NCBI GenBank assembly: GCA_965224605.1
Contig: CBDCZP010000017.1
Span: 1-64,000 of the forward strand
Origin: HyVt-477 sp965224605
GTDB lineage: Bacteria > Pseudomonadota > Gammaproteobacteria > Thiotrichales > Thiotrichaceae
Reading direction: 5' to 3'
DNA: 64,000 nt
In this document: positions 11,801-19,656 of the stretch, piece by piece
Numbering within the stretch: the first letter of the stretch is position 1
How the letters are laid out: each line of letters opens with the position of its first letter
Position numbers and translations under genes: made by a program
The notes under the pieces: model-generated
Told to the model about the DNA's origin: nothing
The model's database searches: none
Seen by the model: the letters and a program-made list of their open reading frames with translations, nothing else

Positions 11801-12347
11801 AACCCACCAAAGTTATCTGATTGACGATAATAAAACACTATCAGGACGTTTGGGTGGAAAGAACGAAAGATGTAGCAAGGGCGGTACCCGTTCTAACTCT
11901 AACGCGGTTGTATTAGATAGTCGCTTTATCTGGGATATTACTAATCGTTTTGATGGTGATGTGCATGGTGGCATCATGGGAACCAATAGCTTCGGTGAGA
12001 TTCAGTACTCAGCAGGTCTTGGTTTGAACTATTTAATGAAGAAAAATCTTCGCGTAGGCGCAGGTTATAACTTTAAGGGCTTTGAAGACGACGATCTGGA
12101 TGCTGAAGGTTATAACAAGCAGGGTGTTTATGTCGGCTTGCAATATAAGGTGGATGAAAATTCACTAGACTGGTTGAGTGGCCAGCAAACAAGTAGCGCT
12201 GATAGCGTGGATAGTGCATTTGAAGAAGGACAACAACGGGGTGAGACTCTGGATGCACAACAAGCGGATAAGCTTAATAGCCGTGATGATAAAAATAATA
12301 AGAAAGGCTTCGTCAATACAATAAAGAACTGGTTTTCTGGAGAATAA
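5814..12347 (+). CDS. Giant outer-membrane beta-barrel protein with DUF11, SdrD-B-like and SPOR-like domains
   Basis: The 2177-residue product starts with a signal peptide (ends near LPVLAEIAP). DUF11-like domains follow at about 30-400 and 690-830, carboxypeptidase-regulatory/SdrD-B-like segments at about 570-640 and 845-910, and a SPOR-like segment at about 1020-1100 (YMVARYSSKAAAAQALSVL ... LRIGFSLQKKALEGLSKRL). An Ig-like segment (LPADGGRTYLPVTIKLLDE) sits near 1235. From about 1335 to 2110 are alternating amphipathic strands typical of an outer-membrane barrel. A polar tail ends in NTIKNWFSGE. The N-terminal motif after the signal resembles those of both large DUF11 proteins. The next gene starts 2 bp downstream, so the OmpA-type lipoprotein is translationally linked. 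A role as anchor or exporter for the neighbouring secreted proteins is inferred. Confidence 0.85.
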   Translation: MRSLISHWYQQLSVTLLVIFLALPVLAEIAPAGVVITNRAEVSWFDTKDGIVKKMFSNTSQIEVAELHNLDLERDNSFLVQPGQPVSLPHRLTNTGNIASDYEFQIADLGSDSGAVQNIRLFVDTNGNGLANSGEPEISPVTCRTPQAGVICYPLAILQADGITELVITGTVDSTATVNDIFQYQVTAISNADITKQDTNNDSIRVHEGATIAINKTVSPTCGTAVRSSDLVRYSITFTNTGNEIPDSRNFILDGVDIAGAVLEDTIPSNLNLSKDDAANAPTFAPVQGIAVVQLKVDEDTNRWISFDAWDDADTVSKIGLYIPVEHMQPHQSGKLDFKVIADGNLTTSTIYNEAGFNTNTDSAFEFLSNQVCTTLVAQSDPQLGNNPDGNDAEIRFLAPTLDIKRSGNTPGFTSTGDFEDAPYYQLDNGFGDLGADGYDTMRDGVYIEVHSTGLNADEDTAETHWVTVTSATGDTLQVAVVETGPNTGIFRSIRAVRLSTTDAGNGGDCPANTTTADYNAIEQSCVLQSVADGSLRASINDPGVGEILTDSALIDPLGIVFDSAYNYPIAGAIVTIHNADGSIAENPLTGNPYLSQVTGSDGRYQFPFLFPQDATHAGQYYLHVEPPANYSFPSAIPAITLVGNTGRQVNEYSYGINGQDGVTNSGVFTLLVTSADLVADLPLDPDTGGVFTLEKSTTRPQVGIGDFLTYSINIHNRSNERDSFDPANTFDPKLYAVKLHDKLPFGFRYVSGTAFLDDQKIADPVGAPGPDLTFSIFTDPIDFSLDNDEHTLSYRVRVSAGAIDGDGVNSASAISRTVNSTTVNSNTTSVKVSISQDGVLDARGIVFGKVYVDADCDNVQQGGEWPIGGVKLYMEDGTWVITDGNGQYSLYGVNPGNHVIKVDPITLPDGVSLKPTDNRHMADPGSRLVDMTTGEFHRADFVASCPKGDTEYVFEQIQARNAGTNDFMLANAEKYDPNKQLVENDLTRKTGADGDLSNGRVGFSRQRETAKQIATGPQINRGYSYMVARYSSKAAAAQALSVLPASVRSDAFIYQTGDFQTLRIGFSLQKKALEGLSKRLAKLNLKATRVTTIYERLPLGVIERLESPADAKTMSTPQVAIKKVSRALAKQGTWLWPKGDTSFDGRFMVTVRAGLTPTLMVNGKAVPKSQIGERIENKREKAQVVAWYGVDLKPGENTVEVVAKDSFGNQRTLATGVFKRPDNAVKIVMEPAGDILPADGGRTYLPVTIKLLDENNYPARGTYFVTLEASDGRWVERDIQDQTPGRQVRVVNGERTVHLRSSEYTGDVILRASDGELVAEKRVTQVAALRPLLAVGLIEINSFTNSFDNRLNAPRSQRQKSDVNGRGAIFLKGRIRGDAHLTLSYDTAKDTKGQRFRDINPNTGYPLYGDASQRGYEAQSRSKLYAKVEKNKNSLLWGDYLTDSHTQHESVGRVQRSLTGANGILDDGKNRLQVYVARPEENHITEEIRGQGTALNYRLDKHPVIRGSEVVEIVTYSRDNPGLVLSLQQLTRFGDYTLDDITGDLSFSDSIPTLDENLNPVYIRITYDLENDGEAYTVGGIRYNRQLTDELNLGISHSIDKHSTEGKNITGISGEYKKDDVRVTVSAANLTHEDSTKADGKAYRLDVEKRWNKDGSTRFSYGRADEGYDNQSGGIAANREESRITHRQRINEKVAVNVEGIHSKQLDNNATQQSLGVTSDVRVGEWTLKGGARHIIQKNSADSDSFNTVIVGAKRPVEVLDRKGHVFGEYEQDIGKSDRKRIALGGDIQINDKVKIYGRAERINSLTGVSGLSSDAQQDTLAIGVKANVLESTEMYSEYRLRGAIDGRDMETATGIRGTYDVEKGLAISPRLEVINNLKGDGKDSVAVSVGIKDTRDANHRKLLRVETRHDSDRDYYGIEGSYVGRLDEQWSFLARDSLRIDNPDNEANKYTNTFTVGFARRPRTDNKHNMLFLYQNKMERGYDADGDCDTHILSTHQSYLIDDNKTLSGRLGGKNERCSKGGTRSNSNAVVLDSRFIWDITNRFDGDVHGGIMGTNSFGEIQYSAGLGLNYLMKKNLRVGAGYNFKGFEDDDLDAEGYNKQGVYVGLQYKVDENSLDWLSGQQTSSADSVDSAFEEGQQRGETLDAQQADKLNSRDDKNNKKGFVNTIKNWFSGE

Positions 12348-12349
12348 TA

Positions 12350-13045
12350 ATGATAAAAATATCAAAAATAACGACATCAAACACTGTAAAAACACCATCC
12401 ATTACCACATTCAGTTGGTTCGCAATATCCTGTTTTGCTATGTTGTCTGGGGTGTTCGGGCTGTCAGGTTGTTCTACAAACGATCAGCTGTATGCGAAAT
12501 ATGACAAGAATTGTGATCTGCCGCCTGCAACGGTAAAGATAATGGAGAAAGTGAAATTCAAGGATAGAATCGTTTATAAAGATAAGGTAATTTACAAAGA
12601 CAAGGTGGTTTATAAAAATAACACAGTCGGTGTTTCAGGAATGCCATGGGAACCGGCGGTTTATTTTGGTTTTGACCTGTCGTCTTTGAGTACTAATGAG
12701 GAACAACGTCTGGCTACCGATGCAAAGATATTAATGCGCGATAAACGCTTCAAAGTGAACATTCAGTCCTTTACTGATACTAAAGGTAGCAACGCTTATA
12801 ACAAGAGATTGGCATTACGTAGGCAAGCCACAGTGGTTAAGTATCTCACTGCGCTGGGTATTGCAAAGAATCGTATTACTGTTTCTCCCTTGGGTGAAGA
12901 GTTGCCACTGTTAGGTTCTTCTGAACATGATCGCGCTATCAATAGACGTGTCGAATTGATGCTTCTTGATGAAACAGGTAGGCCGTTAGCACTTAAAATT
13001 CAACAGGCTCAGTCTGGCTTCACGCCACCTTCACCTGTTAGGTAA
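12350..13045 (+). CDS. OmpA-family peptidoglycan-binding lipoprotein
   Basis: The 231-residue product has a long N-terminal signal with a lipobox (LSGC, Cys about residue 41), so it is probably a lipoprotein. A coiled or rod-like segment follows, with tandem heptads of the type VYKDKVI/YKDKVVY at about 70-90. The C-terminal OmpA domain has YFGFDLSSL and QSFTDTKGSNAYNKRLALRR, carrying the Asp and Arg that bind diaminopimelate in this family, then AINRRVEL. It lies 2 bp after the giant barrel gene and 50 bp before the third DUF11 gene, which places it in one operon. It probably ties the surface complex to peptidoglycan. Confidence 0.88.
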   Translation: MIKISKITTSNTVKTPSITTFSWFAISCFAMLSGVFGLSGCSTNDQLYAKYDKNCDLPPATVKIMEKVKFKDRIVYKDKVIYKDKVVYKNNTVGVSGMPWEPAVYFGFDLSSLSTNEEQRLATDAKILMRDKRFKVNIQSFTDTKGSNAYNKRLALRRQATVVKYLTALGIAKNRITVSPLGEELPLLGSSEHDRAINRRVELMLLDETGRPLALKIQQAQSGFTPPSPVR

Positions 13046-13095
13046 AATCATCTTCTTCCTTATCTCAGAAAAATAACAATAAATGGGCTAAAGCC

Positions 13096-15840
13096 ATGAA
13101 ATACCAGCATCAAAATCCGTTAGTCGCAACGCTACTGATATTAAGTTTGCTCTTTTCTTTTGTTGCCAATGCAGCATCGCCAATGGCTGGAACATTGATA
13201 AAAAATCAGGCGAGTGCAACTTATAAAGATGCCTCAGGTGTAGAACATTTTGCCACGTCTAACTTGGTAGAAACATTGATTCAACATGTTGCTGCAATGG
13301 ACTTGGTGCAGGATCAAACACGCCCTGGTGCACTGGATAACACGGTATATTTTCCACATGTGTTGACCAATAATGGTAACGACATTGATAGCTTTGCCCT
13401 AACAGCGACTAACAATACAGGGGACCAATATGATTTTACTGTGGTTAAGGTCTATGCGGATGCGAACCAGGATGGCTTACCGGATAGCACCACAGAAATA
13501 GCCACAACAGGCAATCTGTCAGCACAGGAAGAGTTTTATTTTGTAGTAGCGACGACCTTGCCAGCGGCTGGTCCAGCGGTTGATGATCAGGCTCAGATCA
13601 CGGTTACTGGTGAGAGTGATTTTGAGAATACTGTCAGTCAAAGCAACGTAGATACGGTAACGGTTTCTGATAAAGCTATTATTGACGTGACCAAGAGCAT
13701 GAGTGCAAGCACGGGCTATTCTCCTAGTGCAATATTTACTGTGACCTTGAGCTATGCCAACAACAGTGCGGAAGCGGCTACCGATGTAACCTTAATGGAT
13801 GCACTTCCCGCCGGTATGACTTATGTGGCAGGTAGTGCAAAGTGGAGCGAGACGGGCACTACTGTACTCACCGATAATGACAAAAATGATAATCAGTCGG
13901 GTATCACGTATTGTGCTTATCATACTGATTGTATAAGTTTGCCATCCAATGGAGACAGCACACAGCAAGTCACCGCTATTCTCACCACAGTTGCTGCGGG
14001 AGAATCGGGAATACTGACTTTCAATGCTCAGATAGCCAGTGGAGTTGCCGCCGCTACATTGCACAATGCCGCCGATTATGAATATGATAATGGTACTGGT
14101 GTTGTACCTCGACTACCTTCTAATAAAGTACCTTATGAAGTGTTGGCTCAGCCTGTTGTTGTTGCCAATGGTTCAGATGATGACAGTGATCCTGATAATG
14201 CAGATAATGTAGGTGGTACGACTGATGCCTTTGTTGTTGCCAGCGCGAATCAGGGTGAAACCGTTGTGTTTGATAATATCATTCGAAATAAAGGCAATAG
14301 TACAGACACGTTTGATATCTCTATTGATGCTTCTATCGCCAATCCTTTCCCTGTTAATACCGTCTTTCAGCTTTATCAGGAAGATGGTTTTACTCCCTTA
14401 TTAGATACCAACAACAATGGTACGGTTGATACGGGGCCGGTTGCTGCGGATGGGAAGTACACAGTGGTATTAAAAGCGGTACTGCCTGTCAATGCGACAG
14501 CAGGTAATAATGGCGGCGCTGGCTTCAATGTGACTAAAACGGCTACTTCGTCAATAGATACATCGGTCAGTGATAGCGTCACCGATCGTTTACAAAGCAT
14601 CGTAGGATCCAGTGTTGATTTAACCAATAATGCGGCGATTGGTGGTGCCGGGGTCGCAGGTGTTGGTGCGGGTCCGGAAACCAATCCGGTTACCACTGTG
14701 AGCGCAGCTCCAGGTAATAACGCCATTTTCAATCTGTATGTTAATAATACGAGTGCCGTTAGCAGTAGCTACCAACTTGAATACAGTATGGAAGCACCCT
14801 TTGACCCAGGAAAAATCGTCGCTAACGTAAAAATCAACTTTTATAATGATGGTGGCAATAATGATTGTAGTACTCAAGGCACGATTCTTACCGCTACGGG
14901 TGTGATTCCTGCATTGGGAAGCAAACAAGTCTGTGCCGTAGTGTCCATTCCGGCTGATGCGGTAGCGAATAAAGATGTGAATGGCTTACCTATTGCCTAC
15001 CCCGTATATTTTCGTGCTATTTCAGCGCTCAATAACAGCGTGAGTGACATCAAACACGATGCGGTGATCATTGGCGATACTCCTGCATTGAGTATTGCAC
15101 CTGATCAGCAAGGGCAGGTTCAACCGGGTAACACGATTACTTATAGCCATCGAATCACTAACAATGGTAATACTCCATTAGAATGTATCAATGTGAGTTC
15201 TGTGGATACTCAAACCGACTGGTCATCCGTTGTCTATCATGATGTAAATGAAGATGGGCAACTAGATAGTGGAGATATTCAACTCACCGATCAAGTACTC
15301 AACACAGCAGAAAGCTTCACAATATTAATCAAGATTTTTGCGCCAGCAACAGTACCCATGGGAACTAAGAATACAAGTACGCTGACTGTTTCTGGTCATC
15401 AAGATGATGGCGATGGAAATCCAACAATCTGTAACGGCGCAGTGCTATCAGATACCGCAATAGATTTAACCACGGTTAATAACTCCGAAGTGAGTATTAG
15501 AAAAGAACAGTCTGCTGATAATAACTGCGATGGTGTGTCTGATTCGGGAGTATTTACCACCACCACTTTTCAGGTGGATCCTCAAGCTTGTGTTATCTAT
15601 AAATTGACTGCGATAAACGCTGGAGCGACACCCGTCAATAACGTTCGTATCGATGATGCTTCACCCACCTTCACCGTATTCCATAATGCTGGAGGGTTAC
15701 CGACCGTCACGCAAGGCAACATCGAAGGTGGAGCAGCGGGCAATGAGGGCAGTATCACAGGTGGAAGTGTCGGTGGTACTGCTATTACATTGTCACCAGG
15801 ACAAAGCATGGTACTTACTTTTGGAGTGAAGTTGGACTAG
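13096..15840 (+). CDS. Large secreted DUF11-repeat surface protein, paralogue
   Basis: The 914-residue product has a signal peptide ending near SFVANAASP, then SPMAGTLIKNQASATYKDASG, which parallels PLAGTEIKNLATVSYEDENG in the protein at 2369. Internal DUF11-like domains repeat the motif (Q)PGxTxxYxHxIxNNGN, for example near residues 85 and 680. A clear DUF11 domain lies at about 200-330 (TLMDALPAGMTYVAGSAKW). The C-terminus ends LSPGQSMVLTFGVKLD, again like its paralogue (LPGESATVRFTVKIDE). No sorting signal or enzymatic motif is seen. It closes the surface operon; probably a secreted or displayed structural protein. Confidence 0.85.
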   Translation: MKYQHQNPLVATLLILSLLFSFVANAASPMAGTLIKNQASATYKDASGVEHFATSNLVETLIQHVAAMDLVQDQTRPGALDNTVYFPHVLTNNGNDIDSFALTATNNTGDQYDFTVVKVYADANQDGLPDSTTEIATTGNLSAQEEFYFVVATTLPAAGPAVDDQAQITVTGESDFENTVSQSNVDTVTVSDKAIIDVTKSMSASTGYSPSAIFTVTLSYANNSAEAATDVTLMDALPAGMTYVAGSAKWSETGTTVLTDNDKNDNQSGITYCAYHTDCISLPSNGDSTQQVTAILTTVAAGESGILTFNAQIASGVAAATLHNAADYEYDNGTGVVPRLPSNKVPYEVLAQPVVVANGSDDDSDPDNADNVGGTTDAFVVASANQGETVVFDNIIRNKGNSTDTFDISIDASIANPFPVNTVFQLYQEDGFTPLLDTNNNGTVDTGPVAADGKYTVVLKAVLPVNATAGNNGGAGFNVTKTATSSIDTSVSDSVTDRLQSIVGSSVDLTNNAAIGGAGVAGVGAGPETNPVTTVSAAPGNNAIFNLYVNNTSAVSSSYQLEYSMEAPFDPGKIVANVKINFYNDGGNNDCSTQGTILTATGVIPALGSKQVCAVVSIPADAVANKDVNGLPIAYPVYFRAISALNNSVSDIKHDAVIIGDTPALSIAPDQQGQVQPGNTITYSHRITNNGNTPLECINVSSVDTQTDWSSVVYHDVNEDGQLDSGDIQLTDQVLNTAESFTILIKIFAPATVPMGTKNTSTLTVSGHQDDGDGNPTICNGAVLSDTAIDLTTVNNSEVSIRKEQSADNNCDGVSDSGVFTTTTFQVDPQACVIYKLTAINAGATPVNNVRIDDASPTFTVFHNAGGLPTVTQGNIEGGAAGNEGSITGGSVGGTAITLSPGQSMVLTFGVKLD

Positions 15841-15905
15841 CGCTGAACATTAATGTTATTTTTGGTTATTCATACTCAGTTTGGTTACTACACAAAGATA
15901 AACAT

Positions 15906-15928
15906 GCAGGCTAGAATGTCTAACCTGC
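15906..15928. terminator. Hairpin between convergent genes
   Basis: gcagg at 15906 pairs with cctgc ending at 15928, and the inner taga/tcta pairs extend the stem with one mismatch. It lies between the convergent ends of the DUF11 gene and yceI, so it may end transcription from either side. There is no strong T tract. Confidence 0.4.
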
Positions 15929-15941
15929 TATGTCTATTGCC

Positions 15942-16529
15942 TTACTGTTTAATCCCTTCAAATGAAATAATCAGCTCTAATTCTGCCGATGCAGGGCCAA
16001 GGTCTTTAGTAATACCATAATCTTTTAAGGCGATTCGAACGCTCCCTTCAAAACCTCGACGATAACCGCCCCAAGGGTCTTTTCCAGCACCTATCTTAGC
16101 CACATCAAGCTCCACTTCTTTAGTGACACCGTGTAGTGTCAAATTCCCTTTCAACACAGCCTTACCCTCGCTGCCTTCGGCATAACTGGTGCTAACAAAT
16201 TTGGCTTCTGGGAATTTATCCACATTTAGAAAGTCTTCACCCCGTAAATGTTTATCGCGCTCCGCATGGTTGGAATCGACACTTTTTGTATTGACCGTAA
16301 CCGCAATTTTAGAAGCTGCTTTATCTTTTTCATCGTAGCTAAACGTGCCATCAAAATCATTGAAACGCCCCCATAACCAGCTATAACCAAGGTGAGAGAT
16401 TTTAAATTGAATGGAGGCATGTGCTCCTTCTTTATCAATGGCGTAGTCATCTGCGAACACATTACCTGAAGTAACCAGTGCCACAGTAAGAGAAAGTGCT
16501 AAAAAAGACTGTTGTAATAATGTTTTCAT
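15942..16529 (-). CDS. YceI family periplasmic protein
   Basis: This 195-residue protein has a signal peptide (cleaved near GNVFADDY). The lipocalin-like YceI fold is recognisable by YAIDKEGAHASIQFKISHLG, FDGTFSYDE, and HAERDKHLRGEDFLNVDKFPEAKF. YceI proteins bind isoprenoid lipids such as polyprenols in a beta-barrel cavity, and often sit next to a cytochrome b561 gene, as here. The ribosome site AGGAAAA lies at 16534-16540 and directly abuts a TTAG microsatellite. Probably cotranscribed with the cytochrome gene upstream. Confidence 0.93.
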   Translation of the reverse strand: MKTLLQQSFLALSLTVALVTSGNVFADDYAIDKEGAHASIQFKISHLGYSWLWGRFNDFDGTFSYDEKDKAASKIAVTVNTKSVDSNHAERDKHLRGEDFLNVDKFPEAKFVSTSYAEGSEGKAVLKGNLTLHGVTKEVELDVAKIGAGKDPWGGYRRGFEGSVRIALKDYGITKDLGPASAELELIISFEGIKQ

Positions 16530-16540
16530 TCTATTTTCCT

Positions 16541-17133
<593 letters not shown>

Positions 17134-17194
17134 TAATGTTTCTCTTTAATACTTACCTAATTAGTTAGCGACCAAGAATGCCGTATAATTTAGC

Positions 17195-17278
17195 CGTAGG
17201 TCGGATAAGCGAAGCGCCATCCGACAAATGATTGTTAATTCATAAGGTTGCCGGATGACGTTCCTTATCCGGCCTACA
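17195..17278. repeat. REP-like 84-bp palindromic repeat, copy 1
   Basis: cgtaggtcggataagcg at 17195 faces ccttatccggcctaca at the other end, forming an imperfect inverted repeat with gccatccgac and gccggatgac inside. A second copy of the same length occurs at 42853-42936. It lies between the cytochrome and pirin genes and resembles REP/BIME-type extragenic palindromes. Confidence 0.75.
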
Positions 17279-17301
17279 GAAAACTATCTTTCTGGAACTA
17301 A

Positions 17302-18156
17302 CTAGGCTAATTCCCCAGATTTATAATCAGCAAAAGCTTGAGTAATTTCCTCTTCCGTATTCATCACAAAAGGCCCTCCTCTCGCAACAGGTTCATTAAT
17401 CGGTTTACCTGCTACTAACAAAAAACGACTATCCGACTGGGCTGTTATTTCTATCTGATCAGCCAAACTGAGTACCGCTAATTCTTTAGCTATCAATGGA
17501 GCCTCAGCCATAAATGAAGCCTCTGAGTCAGCAATAGTCAACGCCCCCTCAATGACATAGACAAGAGCATTGTGACTTTCAGGAATTCTATCCATAAACT
17601 TAGTCCCAGCACTAAGATGAATATCCCAATAGATGGGATCGACTAAATCATTATTAATAATCCCACGAGTTCCTTGTTGTGTTTCACCCGCTATGACACT
17701 TATCTGACAAGACTCTCTTCTGTTTTCCACAGGAATCTTATCTTTCCCATACTCTTGATAATGAGGCTCAACCATTTTGTGTGATGCCGGAAGATTGACC
17801 CATAACTGAAAACCCGCCAGCAAGCCTTCTTCCTGCTCAGGCATTTCAGAATGAATAATTCCCTTGCCTGCTCGCATCCATTGCACTCCACCTGCTTCGA
17901 TAACACCTGAGTTGCCTGCGCTATCTTGATGACGCATTTCCCCAGCTAACATGTAAGTCACCGTTTCAAATCCTCGGTGCGGATGAGCCGGAAAGCCACC
18001 GATATAATCTTGTGGCTTGTCCGAACCAAATACATCTAGCAGCAAGAAGGGATCTAACATATCCAGTTCAGGTGAAGCGATAATACGAGTTAGCTGAACA
18101 CCATCACCATCCGATGCTTTTGTCCCCCTTATCACTTTTACAATTTCTCTGTTCAT
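17302..18156 (-). CDS. Pirin family protein
   Basis: This 284-residue bicupin protein shows the metal-binding motif FPAHPHRGFETVTYMLAGEM at about residues 54-73 and RAGKGIIHSEMP near 98. The C-terminal cupin contains SHNALVYVIEGAL. Bacterial pirins bind Fe or Ni; some have quercetinase activity and others regulate central metabolism, so the substrate here is unknown. It is divergent from a LysR-type regulator, a common pairing in which the regulator controls the pirin gene. Confidence 0.93.
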   Translation of the reverse strand: MNREIVKVIRGTKASDGDGVQLTRIIASPELDMLDPFLLLDVFGSDKPQDYIGGFPAHPHRGFETVTYMLAGEMRHQDSAGNSGVIEAGGVQWMRAGKGIIHSEMPEQEEGLLAGFQLWVNLPASHKMVEPHYQEYGKDKIPVENRRESCQISVIAGETQQGTRGIINNDLVDPIYWDIHLSAGTKFMDRIPESHNALVYVIEGALTIADSEASFMAEAPLIAKELAVLSLADQIEITAQSDSRFLLVAGKPINEPVARGGPFVMNTEEEITQAFADYKSGELA

Positions 18157-18277
18157 GGTCTTATCCTAGCCATCAATGGCGTAATGTATGAGTACAGTAT
18201 AAGAAATGCATTGAATGGAATAAATAACCCCTGTATAAACTTATTGTTTCCTATTGGTAAACAGTAATCACGAGAAT

Positions 18278-19204
18278 ATGGATAAACTAGCAGCAATGAA
18301 GCTCTACTGTCAGATTGTAGAAGCAGGACAATTAAGTATCGCAGCCGATCAACTCAACCTTTCTAAAGGCGCGGTCAGTAAGCAGTTAGCAAAGCTAGAG
18401 GCTCACTTGGGTGGTCGATTACTCAACCGCACCACACGACGTATCACCACAACAGAAGTAGGAGTGGCTTTTTATGAAAAGGCAAAGTTGATATTAGAAT
18501 CCGTCGATGAAGCTGAATGTGCAGTGACAGGATTAACAGCAGAACCGCGAGGTACTTTAAAAATCAATGCACCTATGTCCTTCGGAATCGAACATTTAGC
18601 CAACCTACTAGCGAAGTATCAGCACAAATATCCAAAAGTGAAGATTAATATCACTCTAAACGATAGGCAAGTTGATCTGGTTGAAGAAGGCTACGATCTA
18701 GCTTTACGCATTACCACCTTGAAAGACTCATCTCTCATAGCAAGACGGCTTGCGCCTTGCCATATTGTGTTATGCGCCTCGCCTGCCTATATTGAGAAGT
18801 ACGGGGAGCCGAAAACTCCCGACGATCTTAAAAATCATCAGTGCCTGATGTATGCCTATGGCGATTCTGCTAAATATTGGACACTTGAAGATGCAGCAGG
18901 AAAAAGTCACCAAGTCTCGGTTAAAAGCTCATTTTATGCCAATAACGGTAACCTAATCTGTGATGCTATTGTCCACGGAATGGGCATTGCTCCTTTACCT
19001 ACTTTCATCATTGGCGATGCAATTAGAGAAGGAAAAGCGAAAGTTATACTTAAAGACTGGCGACCCAAGACACAAGATATATCGCTTATTTATCCTTCCA
19101 GCAAGCATCTTTCTGCCAAAGTCCGAGCTTTTGTGGATATGGCGGTAGAACATTTTAAGCCAGCTCTGGATGGAAATAACCAATGGGACAGAGAGTTGTT
19201 GTAG
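18278..19204 (+). CDS. LysR-type transcriptional regulator
   Basis: The ATG at 18278 (MDKLAAMKLYCQIVEAGQLS) is preferred over an upstream TTG because it begins directly at the winged helix-turn-helix. The DNA-binding part shows LSIAADQLNLSKGAVSKQLAKLE, and RTTRRITTTEVG forms the wing. The C-terminal LysR substrate-binding fold contains LKINAPMSFGIEHLANLL and DLALRITTLKDSSLIARRL. The pattern fits the AaeR/DmlR-type subgroup. It diverges from pirin across a 121-bp region and probably regulates it; the inducer is unknown. Confidence 0.92.
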   Translation: MDKLAAMKLYCQIVEAGQLSIAADQLNLSKGAVSKQLAKLEAHLGGRLLNRTTRRITTTEVGVAFYEKAKLILESVDEAECAVTGLTAEPRGTLKINAPMSFGIEHLANLLAKYQHKYPKVKINITLNDRQVDLVEEGYDLALRITTLKDSSLIARRLAPCHIVLCASPAYIEKYGEPKTPDDLKNHQCLMYAYGDSAKYWTLEDAAGKSHQVSVKSSFYANNGNLICDAIVHGMGIAPLPTFIIGDAIREGKAKVILKDWRPKTQDISLIYPSSKHLSAKVRAFVDMAVEHFKPALDGNNQWDRELL

Positions 19205-19656
19205 TACCCATCAAAAACCTAAATAAAAGCAGATTGGATACTGATTAAGTTCAAGAAACATCATCATACCCAAGAAGGTGGGTATCCAAGGGTAGGCACA
19301 GTGCCATTTGTTGAAATGGATTCCCGCCTTCGAGACTGTGAAAGTATTCGCTTTTAGCTTCCCCCTTTTTGAAGGGGGATTGAGGGGGATTTAACAAAGG
19401 TCAGCAATATGCTGATATTTCAATATTTATTACTGACCTTTCAAATCTCCCCCTAACCCCTCTTTGCTAAAGAGGGGGATTTTTATGAATACTTTCACAG
19501 TCTCCTTCGTGAGAATGACGGAGATTTAATCAGGGCTTCCTTTAAATTTCACGCCTATCATTTATTAATCACCATTAATCTCTACTTCCTTTGTAATCTT
19601 CACTGACTAGTTTATGAAAGTAATCTATTCATAAATACTAGATAGGTACGCATACA
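19205..19656. other. Intergenic region rich in palindromes ahead of the RiPP locus
   Basis: There is no gene in this 452-bp stretch. It contains a short ACCC/GGGT hairpin at about 19268-19285 and the nested inverted repeat listed separately at 19332-19504. The final 130 bp before the precursor gene is AT-rich and probably carries its promoter, although no convincing -35/-10 pair could be fixed by eye. Confidence 0.6.
19332..19504. repeat. Nested inverted repeat (outer arms 18 bp)
   Basis: The outer arms are gagactgtgaaagtattc at 19332-19349 and gaatactttcacagtctc at 19487-19504, an exact inverse. Inside, two C/G-rich arms (cccccttttt... with ...aaagaggggg) and aaaggtcag/ctgaccttt pair in the same nested order. 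The gactgtgnaagtatt core recurs at 33966, 42790 and 42965, so this belongs to a dispersed family. Confidence 0.8.
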
